Shown piece by piece: positions 1 through 5,865 of a stretch of DNA of 6,980 bases; within the stretch, counting starts at the first letter, position 1, and each line of letters starts with the position of its first letter. The DNA is from JANNVZ01 sp046153915 (GTDB lineage: Bacteria > Bacteroidota > Bacteroidia > Flavobacteriales_D > Sanyastnellaceae). The notes under the pieces were generated by a model that saw nothing but the letters and a program-made list of their open reading frames with translations, made no database searches and was not told where the DNA came from. The translations under genes and the position numbers were made by a program. The stretch lies in contig JBJXFC010000044.1 of NCBI GenBank assembly GCA_046153915.1, forward strand, positions 1-6,980, read 5' to 3'.

Positions 1-92
1 GGGGCTTTTTCGAAAATGGCCAATTCAATAATCAAGGCAAGTACGGTGGGCAGGTCTTCTTTTTTTCCATTCCGGATGGTCGTGTTTTTCAT
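1..92 (-). CDS. GNAT family N-acetyltransferase, N-terminal fragment (cut by window edge)
   Basis: Only the first 30 codons are present; the gene continues beyond the left edge. The reading begins MKNTTIRNGKKEDLPTVLAL and continues with an IIELAIFEKA stretch. This is the usual opening of a GNAT acetyltransferase: a first beta strand (TTIRNGKKED), then helix 1 with a DLPTVLALIIELAxFEKA pattern, as seen in the diamine/spermidine-acetyltransferase-like branch. Such enzymes move the acetyl group of acetyl-CoA to an amine. The acetyl-CoA binding motif would lie outside the window, so the substrate cannot be judged. The start is the ATG whose complement is at 90-92. There is no clear Shine-Dalgarno; a weak -7-like TTCCTTTG (complement at 102-109) precedes it. 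The gene is divergent from rbfA across a 109-bp gap. Confidence 0.7.
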   Translation of the reverse strand, partial: MKNTTIRNGKKEDLPTVLALIIELAIFEKA

Positions 93-189
93 GAGGCTAA
101 ACAAAGGAAAAACAGGGCTTTCAGGAAAAATGAATGCAAAATTTCTTTGGTGGACGAAAGCCGGAGAAAAACACCTCTTGTGGATTGCC

Positions 190-197
190 TACCTTTG
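190..197 (+). promoter_or_regulatory. Bacteroidota-type -7 promoter element upstream of rbfA
   Basis: TACCTTTG matches the phylum's primary-sigma -7 consensus TAnnTTTG exactly. It sits only four bases before the rbfA ATG, so transcription would begin at or within a few bases of the start codon, giving a leaderless or near-leaderless mRNA. I do not see a convincing -33 TTTG at the usual spacing; the nearest TTG at 178-180 is too close. The match is direct sequence evidence, while promoter activity is inferred. Confidence 0.45.
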
Positions 198-201
198 CGC
201 C

Positions 202-543
202 ATGGCTACTGTTAGAATGGAGAAAATCGCTGCTCTTATTCAGCGAGAACTGGCAATTATTTTCCAGCAGCATATGAATACCATGTTTGCGGGCACAATG
301 ATTACTGTAACGCGTGTTCGGGTATCTCCCGATATGGGCATTGCCAGCGGTTACCTCAGTTTTTTTCCAGTGGAGAAGCGCGATGATGCCATGAAGCTTG
401 TTGAAGAGAAACGCCTTCATCTGCGCAAGCTGCTGGGCGATAAAGTGGGCAAACAAATTCGCAAAATTCCGGATCTGCGATTTTTTGTAGATGATTCGCT
501 CGACTATTATGAAGAAATCGACAAATTGTTGAAGCCGAAATAG
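202..543 (+). CDS. rbfA: 30S ribosome-binding factor RbfA
   Basis: RbfA binds the immature 30S subunit in the cytoplasm and assists maturation of the 5' end of 16S rRNA, notably during cold shock. The product is 113 residues, the usual size of a compact single-domain RbfA with a KH-like fold. Family signs are the N-terminal helix (MATVRMEKIAALIQRELAII), the beta strand TMITVTRVRVSPDMGIASGYLSFF (residues 32-55), and the C-terminal block KVGKQIRKIPDLRFFVDDSLDYYEEIDKLL (81-110), with the IPDLRFxxDDSxxYxxxIxxLL signature of the family. The frame stays open upstream to an ATG at 16, but I chose 202 because the protein then starts like Bacteroidota RbfA (METTRQxKI-like) and the earlier 62 residues look non-coding and overlap the divergent gene. 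It probably forms an operon with the permease 13 bp downstream. Confidence 0.93.
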   Translation: MATVRMEKIAALIQRELAIIFQQHMNTMFAGTMITVTRVRVSPDMGIASGYLSFFPVEKRDDAMKLVEEKRLHLRKLLGDKVGKQIRKIPDLRFFVDDSLDYYEEIDKLLKPK

Positions 544-556
544 TCCTCTGTTTCCT

Positions 557-1783
557 TTGAATATCTCGTATTACATAGCGCGCCGACATCTTTTTGCGAG
601 GAAGTCGAAAGGAATAATCAATATTATTTCGATGATCAGCATGGTGGTGGTAGCATTCGTGACTGCTGCTATGATAACTGTGCTCAGTGCATTTAACGGA
701 ATTGATGACCTCGTCAAAAGTCTTTTTTCCAATTTTGATACTCCTCTCACCATTTTGCCTCGTGAGGGCAAGATGTTTTCCGATACTCTTGTGACGGATG
801 CTTTTTTGAGCAAGGTGGAGGGCATTCGGGCTCACAGCCGCATCATCGAAGAAGATGCATGGCTCAATTTTGTAGACCACAATGCAGTTGCCACCATCAA
901 AGGCGTAGAGTCATCGTACCTCGACTATTCACCCATCGACAGCATGATTTACGAAGGTGAATTTGTTTTGCAGAAGAATAATTTCGATTACGCAGTGGTT
1001 GGTCTGGGTGTGCGTAGTGAGTTGTACATGCCAATTGTAGACCATGCTCCCACCGTGATGAATATCAATGCACCTATCCGGGGAAGTAAAATTTCAAGGG
1101 ACAAGGAAAACGCTTTCAACCGCGAATCCATCAATGTGAGTGGTGTATTCAGCGTCAATGCGGAACTCGATGCCAAGTATGTATTGGTGCCTCTTTCATT
1201 TGCAAGAAATCTGTTTGGAATGGAGCATGATATTTCTTCCATCGAAATTTTTCTCAAGGATGAAAATCAAACCAACGAAATAAAAGCAGAGCTCGAAAAA
1301 ATGCTGCCCGAAGGATTGCGCATCGAGACGCGGTATGAAAAAAATGCGCTTGTCTACAAAACGAATGCGTCTGAAAAGTGGGCCACGTTTGCAATTCTTC
1401 TATTCATTTTGCTGATAGCATGTTTCAATATAGTGGCAGCGCTTACCATGTTGATCATCGAAAAGAAGAAGGATATTTTTACACTCAGCAGCATGGGTGC
1501 GCGGTATAAATGGATTGTTCGCATTTTTGTTTTCGAAGGAATATTTATCAATTTTATTGGGGCAATAGCGGGCACAGCTTTAGGCATTGGTGTTTGCTGG
1601 ATGCAACAGGAATATGGCCTTATTGGCATGCAGGGTGCGATGGTAGATTCCTATCCTGTTCTAATCAAATGGATGGATGTTATCGGAATTTTCGCTGTGG
1701 TTATCCTTGTAGGGTCACTTTTCTCCGTAACACTTGTGCGTGCGCTGATGAATCGATTTGCTTCGAATGCGATGACGCGTTGA
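557..1783 (+). CDS. LolC/LolE-like ABC transporter permease (MacB_PCD + FtsX domains)
   Basis: This is a 408-residue inner-membrane permease of the FtsX/LolCE/MacB superfamily. The N-terminus (NISYYIARRHLFARKSKGIINIIS) matches the standard opening of Bacteroidota LolE-like proteins. TM1 spans about 21-46. A long periplasmic domain of MacB_PCD type follows (about 47-272), then three helices at about 275-299, 318-348 and 371-397 forming the FtsX domain. The EKKKDIFTLSSMGA motif (302-315) is the cytoplasmic coupling segment that contacts the ATPase in LolC/LolE (EKxxDIxxLxxxGA). In the family, such permeases work with a LolD-type ATPase to extract lipoproteins from the inner membrane, but none is encoded here, so substrate and partner are inferred. 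The start is a TTG: no ATG fits, and TTG gives the expected family N-terminus. The gene lies 13 bp after rbfA, probably in the same transcript. Confidence 0.85.
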   Translation: MNISYYIARRHLFARKSKGIINIISMISMVVVAFVTAAMITVLSAFNGIDDLVKSLFSNFDTPLTILPREGKMFSDTLVTDAFLSKVEGIRAHSRIIEEDAWLNFVDHNAVATIKGVESSYLDYSPIDSMIYEGEFVLQKNNFDYAVVGLGVRSELYMPIVDHAPTVMNINAPIRGSKISRDKENAFNRESINVSGVFSVNAELDAKYVLVPLSFARNLFGMEHDISSIEIFLKDENQTNEIKAELEKMLPEGLRIETRYEKNALVYKTNASEKWATFAILLFILLIACFNIVAALTMLIIEKKKDIFTLSSMGARYKWIVRIFVFEGIFINFIGAIAGTALGIGVCWMQQEYGLIGMQGAMVDSYPVLIKWMDVIGIFAVVILVGSLFSVTLVRALMNRFASNAMTR

Positions 1784-1806
1784 AATCACACCGGAAAACG
1801 TTTTTC

Positions 1807-2577
1807 TTAAAGTGAAATCGCGCTCAAATAAAGACGCCCCACATAGTCCCAGTTCACAATTCCCATAAATGCTGTAATGTAGTCGGGTCGGCGATTTTGA
1901 TAGTTGAGATAATAGGCATGTTCCCAGACGTCGAGTCCTAAAATAGGAGTTCCAGGTTTTTCGACAAGGTTTTTCATCAGGGGATTGTCTTGATTGGGAG
2001 TAGAAGAAATAAAGAGTTTCTTATCTCCATCTACAGAAAGCCAGGCCCATCCGCTTCCAAAACGATTTTTGGCAGCGTCAGTGAATTGTTTTACAAATTC
2101 TTCATAGTTGCCAAAAGACCCCAAAATCCCTTTCATCAGAGCACCATCCATAGCTTTGGAACTTCCAGGGGCTATCCAGTTCCAAAACTGAGAGTGGTTG
2201 TAATGACCGCCGGCGTTGTTTCGCAAAGCCACTGCAGAAGAGGGCTGCAACAAAGCCAGTATTTCTTCTAATTCTTTATTTCCGTAGAGATCGACTTCTG
2301 CAGCAACGGCCTTGTTGAGGTTTGAAACATAGGCGCCATGATGTTTGTCATGATGGATTTCCATCGTCATCGTGTCGATAATTGGTTCCAGCGCATTGGT
2401 GGCATAACCGAGTGGGGGTAATTCAAAGGTTTTTACGGCTGGCGGCGGAGGCGGAGGTGGTGGAATAAGGTCTGTTGATACGCTCGCTGATTTTTTGCTG
2501 GTACAGGCCATTCCGGGTGCAATAATCACTCCAGCGCCCAGTATTCCTGCGGTTTTTAAGAATTCACGTTTTTTCAT
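1807..2577 (-). CDS. Exported Mn-type superoxide dismutase with polyproline linker
   Basis: The enzyme dismutates superoxide to hydrogen peroxide and oxygen. It is 256 residues against about 200 for cytoplasmic SodA/SodB; the extra 50 are N-terminal. Residues 1-24 form an export signal (KKREFLK, then a hydrophobic stretch), resembling a Tat signal with Lys in place of the first Arg. Cys25 follows GMA, a poor lipobox, so lipidation is possible but uncertain. A run of eight prolines (39-46) links to the SOD domain (about 50-256). All four metal ligands are visible: His75 (in MEIHHDKHH), His128 (in GGHYNHSQFW), Asp216 and His220 (in DVWEHAYY). Gly124 and Gln196 (in STPNQDNPL) are at positions typical of Mn rather than Fe enzymes; cambialistic use cannot be excluded. 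The ATG at 2577 has an AAGG six bases upstream (complement 2584-2587). The gene converges on the permease gene and is probably monocistronic. Confidence 0.93.
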   Translation of the reverse strand: MKKREFLKTAGILGAGVIIAPGMACTSKKSASVSTDLIPPPPPPPPAVKTFELPPLGYATNALEPIIDTMTMEIHHDKHHGAYVSNLNKAVAAEVDLYGNKELEEILALLQPSSAVALRNNAGGHYNHSQFWNWIAPGSSKAMDGALMKGILGSFGNYEEFVKQFTDAAKNRFGSGWAWLSVDGDKKLFISSTPNQDNPLMKNLVEKPGTPILGLDVWEHAYYLNYQNRRPDYITAFMGIVNWDYVGRLYLSAISL

Positions 2578-2578
2578 T

Positions 2579-2783
2579 TCAGACCTTATTCAGCCCAAAG
2601 ATGGGAAAAAATGCCATTCTTCCAAGATTTATTTTAACAAGTTGAAAGATGTGTCTGACCGATTAGGAAATATGGGTCGGCACAGTCATTGCACGTTGCC
2701 TCTTCGTTAACAGGAGTCTGTCAACTTTCAACGGGTTTTTAAAATTTTTTGGGATAACCGCAGTTATAACTTCACAAGCTTAC
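2579..2783. other. Divergent intergenic region between superoxide dismutase and AsmA genes
   Basis: About 205 bp without a credible gene, holding the upstream regions of two divergent genes. It contains a possible superoxide dismutase promoter (2596-2625). An 8-bp inverted repeat, GTTGAAAG at 2641-2648 and CTTTCAAC at 2725-2732, is followed by a T-rich stretch (2736-2750). A small interrupted palindrome, ATAAC-CGCA-GTTAT at 2754-2767, lies just before the AsmA start. I could not match the region to any riboswitch, tRNA or known small RNA. One short open frame crosses it but has no protein-like character. Confidence 0.6.
2596..2625 (-). promoter_or_regulatory. Possible promoter of the superoxide dismutase gene
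   Basis: On the minus strand, CATCTTTG (complement 2596-2603) differs from the Bacteroidota -7 consensus TAnnTTTG only at the first base. A TTGG (complement 2622-2625) lies about 18 bp upstream, near the spacing expected for a -33 TTTG element. This would give a leader of roughly 12-16 bases carrying the AAGG before the ATG. It is a plausible pattern but short enough to arise by chance. Confidence 0.35.
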
Positions 2784-5444
2784 GTGAACCGCACATTACG
2801 CATCATAAAAATTTCGTTGATATCACTGGCATCGCTGCTGGTGGTGCTGGTGGTTGCCACATTTATTGTACTCAAATACTACGAAGATGATGTCGTAAAC
2901 TACGCGCTGGATGAAGCGAGGTCAAAACTCAAAACCAAATCTTCTTTTGGACCTGCGGATCTGGCTTTCTGGGAGACTTTTCCCAATGCATCCATTCGGT
3001 TTACGGATGTATATATCGAAGAAACCTTTGACACCAAAGACACTTTGATTTTTGCAAAAGAGGTTTTTGTTGAGTTTAATTTATTTGATCTTTTCAGAGG
3101 GAAATACGACCTCGAAGCACTGGATATCCGGGATGCTCAAAGCTCGCTCAAAGTGAATGCGAAGGGTCAGGACAATTGGCATTTCTGGATATCGGATACA
3201 ACGGATACCAGTGATTTTAATATCGCAATGGAAAAGATTAATCTGACAAATGTTGGAGTTTCGTATGATGATCGCTCTTCGGATTTTATTGTTCAATTGG
3301 CGCAGATCAATAGCGAGATGGAAGGCTCTTTTTCGGGTAAAAAAATGGCATTGGTTACGGAACTGAAATGCATTGCATCCAATTTAAAATCCAAAGATGA
3401 AAGTTATGCGCTCAATCAGGAAATAGCCATCAAAGCAGGTATTGAGGCCGACACAGAGAAGAATGAATACAAGATTAGTGAAGGCAATTTGAGTTGGGGT
3501 GAAATGCCATTCAGTCTGGCGGGCATCCTGAATTTTTCTGAAAAGTCGTTTGTAGATATAAGCGTTTCTGGAAACTCGATTGATCTGGAAGGACTTCAAT
3601 CCGCTTTGCCTGCAAGTTTTAGAGGCGTAATGGATGATTATAATCCCGAAGGAAAAATGGATCTCGTGCTAAAAATGAAGGGCAATACCTGCGGCAAAGA
3701 AGTTCCGGAAATAGACGCTCATTTCAAAATAGAAGATGGCGAGATCGAAGAAAAAACGGAGAACGTTTCCATCGATCACGTGGTGTGTGAAATGCATTAT
3801 GTGCGCAATACAAAAACCGATCAGCTTACAATTCGATCGATGAGTGCCAAACTCAATGATGGAAGCATTTCACTTTCTGGCAATATCAAAAACCTCGATG
3901 TTCCGATACTCAGCATCCAGGCACAATTGTCGGGTGAGATGTCAGATTTGAGAGATTTTTTCCGTTGGGACACTTTGGAGGTTTGCGAAGGGCATTTGAA
4001 TGCAACATGCGAGATCAAAGGCAAATTGACTTATGATAAAGAGACGTCCAAATTGAACTGGGATAAAATTCAATCATCAGGTGAAGCAGAATTAACCAAT
4101 GGATTGTTGCGATTAAAAAACAGCAATCGGGAGTTCCGGGAACTGGCAGTAAAGGTGCAATTCAAGGATATGAATGCACATGTTCAAAATCTTTCTGGTG
4201 TAGTAAATGGAAGTGATTTTAAAATTGATGGAAGTATTCAGAATCTCATTCCTTTTCTGGCAAATGACGAAGCACGACTTACCATGAATGCCAATTTGCG
4301 CAGTTCTACAATCGACTTCACAAATCTGATTGAAACATCGTCTTCCACCTCTTCCAATGAGGAATATCAATTCGTTTTACCGCACCGAATCGACTTCCGC
4401 ATGAATTGTGAAGTTGGCAAGTTTGTATTCCGCAAGTTTGAAGCAACATCGGTAGAGGGAGTTGCAGAATTAAAGAACAAAAGATTTGTAGTTGATCCGG
4501 TTGCATTCAATACTGCAGATGGTTCATTCAACGCGCAACTTGCCTTTGAGCAAACAACAGATCAGATGTACAGAATGAATTGCCTTGCCAATCTCAAAGA
4601 CATCAATATCCAAAAACTATTTACTGAGTTTGAAAACTTCGATCAGGATTTTATTCAAGATCGCCATTTGAGTGGCATCGCCAACGCCACGGTGCAATTC
4701 CGAACTTCTCTTACTACCTCCCTGGATATTGTTCAGGATAAGATTGAAAGCCTGGTAGACTTAACCATAGACAATGGCCAGTTGAATGATTTGGAATCAC
4801 TGCAGGGAATTGCAGCGTATATCCGCGACAACAAATGGGCGGCTCCTTTTGTAGATGAAGACCGGTTTGCCGAAAAGATGAAGAACATTCGTTTTTCGAA
4901 GCTGGAAAATGTAATTGAAATTAAAGATCGCACTATTGTAATTCCTCAGATGGATATCAAAAGTACAGCGATGGATTTGAGTGCAAAGGGGATTCATGGC
5001 TTCGACAACAAGATCGAATACACCATAGGTTTTTCACTGCGTGAAATTCTGGTTCGCAAACAGACCGAATGGGAAGAGCAAGATGATGGATTGGGCAAAA
5101 GACTGTTTGTTACAATGACGGGAACAACGGATGTTCCGGTATTTAAAATCGACAAAGACGCAGCGAAAGAAAATCGCCAGGAGGAACTTGCCGTGGAAAA
5201 ACAAAATGTAAAAGCCCTTCTGAAAGAAGAATTTGGAATGTTTAAGAAAGACAATGGTGTGGGGACTTACAAAGAAAAGACAACACCTGTTCAGAGTTCG
5301 ACATCGATACAATGGGATGGTTTTGATGCCGCTGAAGAACCGGAAAGGCCCGTTAAAGAAGAGAAAAGGGCACCAGCTGAGACAACTCCACCTCCACCTA
5401 AAGATGGGAAGAAAGTTCCCAAATGGCTGAAGGAAAAAAAGTGA
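2784..5444 (+). CDS. AsmA family inner-membrane-anchored envelope protein
   Basis: The product is 886 residues with one N-terminal membrane helix (about 8-30), then a very long beta-rich periplasmic region. The N-terminal part has the typical AsmA order: helix, YALDEARSKLKTKSSFG, then FWETFPNASIRFTDVYIEE and DTLIFAKEVFVEFNLFDLFRG, where Bacteroidota AsmA proteins have a FPNxSVxL...DLxSxIKG pattern. The middle holds repeated short strands with GNxxxLxG and EGKMDLVLKMKG-type turns (around 289 and 476), as expected for a beta-taco groove. The C-terminal AsmA_2-like part includes LESLQGIAAYI (near 670) and the terminal KIEYTIGFSLREIL strand pair (743-756). The last 80 or so residues are charged and Pro-rich, ending GKKVPKWLKEKK. 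AsmA/TamB/YhdP-type proteins are linked to lipid transport and outer-membrane homeostasis; the specific role here is unknown. The start is a GTG because the next in-frame Met is deep in the protein and this start keeps the signal anchor. Confidence 0.85.
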   Translation: MNRTLRIIKISLISLASLLVVLVVATFIVLKYYEDDVVNYALDEARSKLKTKSSFGPADLAFWETFPNASIRFTDVYIEETFDTKDTLIFAKEVFVEFNLFDLFRGKYDLEALDIRDAQSSLKVNAKGQDNWHFWISDTTDTSDFNIAMEKINLTNVGVSYDDRSSDFIVQLAQINSEMEGSFSGKKMALVTELKCIASNLKSKDESYALNQEIAIKAGIEADTEKNEYKISEGNLSWGEMPFSLAGILNFSEKSFVDISVSGNSIDLEGLQSALPASFRGVMDDYNPEGKMDLVLKMKGNTCGKEVPEIDAHFKIEDGEIEEKTENVSIDHVVCEMHYVRNTKTDQLTIRSMSAKLNDGSISLSGNIKNLDVPILSIQAQLSGEMSDLRDFFRWDTLEVCEGHLNATCEIKGKLTYDKETSKLNWDKIQSSGEAELTNGLLRLKNSNREFRELAVKVQFKDMNAHVQNLSGVVNGSDFKIDGSIQNLIPFLANDEARLTMNANLRSSTIDFTNLIETSSSTSSNEEYQFVLPHRIDFRMNCEVGKFVFRKFEATSVEGVAELKNKRFVVDPVAFNTADGSFNAQLAFEQTTDQMYRMNCLANLKDINIQKLFTEFENFDQDFIQDRHLSGIANATVQFRTSLTTSLDIVQDKIESLVDLTIDNGQLNDLESLQGIAAYIRDNKWAAPFVDEDRFAEKMKNIRFSKLENVIEIKDRTIVIPQMDIKSTAMDLSAKGIHGFDNKIEYTIGFSLREILVRKQTEWEEQDDGLGKRLFVTMTGTTDVPVFKIDKDAAKENRQEELAVEKQNVKALLKEEFGMFKKDNGVGTYKEKTTPVQSSTSIQWDGFDAAEEPERPVKEEKRAPAETTPPPPKDGKKVPKWLKEKK

Positions 5445-5476
5445 TTGTCACTATTCGCAAGCGGTCTTCCTGACAG

Positions 5477-5510
5477 TCTATTGCAAAATAGAGGAATTCG
5501 GTTTTCGAAT
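5477..5510. terminator. Two tandem small hairpins between convergent AsmA and gldC genes
   Basis: The 78-bp gap between the two stop codons holds two perfect hairpins. The first is TCTATT-GCAA-AATAGA (5477-5492), with a GNRA-type tetraloop. The second is ATTCG-GTTTT-CGAAT (5496-5510). Both are symmetrical, so they could act on either strand. Neither is followed by a clear run of T, and the stems are AT-rich and short, so a classical intrinsic terminator is not shown. The location between converging transcripts is the main reason for the call. Confidence 0.35.
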
Positions 5511-5522
5511 AATCTCAAATTC

Positions 5523-5852
5523 TTACAAAGGCGCCTTTAACTGCATCTTGTCTGCGAAGAAAGCACAAAATTCGCGCATGGCTCCAGCCATGTTGTGTTC
5601 ATTGGTGGCTTTTTCGAAACTATCGGCCATGGTGAGCATCGTTTGATGCACAAATTGTTTCATTTCATCCACCTGCATTTCTTTATTCCAAAGATCAATA
5701 CGCATGGTATTTTGTTCTTTGGGATCCCAAACTGAGATCATCAATGCTTTGGCTTCGGCGTGCATATTGTTGTCAGACGCGGTCCAGTGAATATTCTCCG
5801 GAACATTGTTTTCGTCGAGTGCGATATCAAATTTGATCTCTGTTTTTTTCAT
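5523..5852 (-). CDS. gldC: Gliding motility protein GldC
   Basis: The 109-residue product matches GldC, a small soluble protein of about 110 residues found in Bacteroidota, in length and throughout its sequence. Recognisable blocks are EIKFDIALDENNVPENIHWTA (5-25), AKALMISVWDPKEQNTMRIDLWNKEM (34-59), VDEMKQFVHQTMLTMADSFEKAT (61-83) and the C-terminal MREFCAFFADK (92-102). In Flavobacterium johnsoniae, gldC lies next to gldB and its loss reduces but does not abolish gliding; the biochemical role is not defined. No signal peptide is seen, so it is probably cytoplasmic. It starts at an ATG 13 bp after the gldB stop with no Shine-Dalgarno, and is presumably translated from the same mRNA. Its presence does not prove that this organism glides, since gldB/gldC homologues occur in non-gliding members of the phylum. 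Confidence 0.92.
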   Translation of the reverse strand: MKKTEIKFDIALDENNVPENIHWTASDNNMHAEAKALMISVWDPKEQNTMRIDLWNKEMQVDEMKQFVHQTMLTMADSFEKATNEHNMAGAMREFCAFFADKMQLKAPL

Positions 5853-5865
5853 GTTGAAAGCGTCA

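Noticed and set aside
16..201. Extended rbfA reading frame starting at an ATG at 16, adding 62 residues.
   Set aside because: The extension does not look like protein, overlaps the divergent acetyltransferase gene, and RbfA homologues start at the Met encoded at 202.
356..880. Open frame of 174 codons on the minus strand, antisense to rbfA and the permease gene.
   Set aside because: It lies opposite two well-recognised genes, has low-complexity His/Ser/Arg-rich composition, and resembles no family; it is a shadow frame.
1793..1806. AAAACGTTTT palindrome between the convergent permease and SOD genes as a terminator.
   Set aside because: The palindrome has no loop and the gap is only 23 bp, so a stable intrinsic terminator hairpin is not supported.
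1510..1815. Open frame of 101 codons on the plus strand over the end of the permease gene.
   Set aside because: It is an out-of-frame reading of the FtsX-domain region, rich in Cys and Trp, with no family resemblance.
2440..2463. G-rich plus-strand run (seven GG pairs) as a G-quadruplex regulatory element.
   Set aside because: It is fully explained by the eight proline codons on the opposite strand; a two-tetrad quadruplex would be weak and the G-rich strand is not the SOD mRNA.
2495..2710. Short plus-strand open frame crossing the superoxide dismutase start and the spacer.
   Set aside because: Its first part is antisense to the SOD signal peptide and the rest shows no protein-like pattern or start signal.
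4994..5518. Several overlapping minus-strand open frames opposite the end of the AsmA gene.
   Set aside because: They are antisense to a long, consistent coding frame and have no recognisable features.
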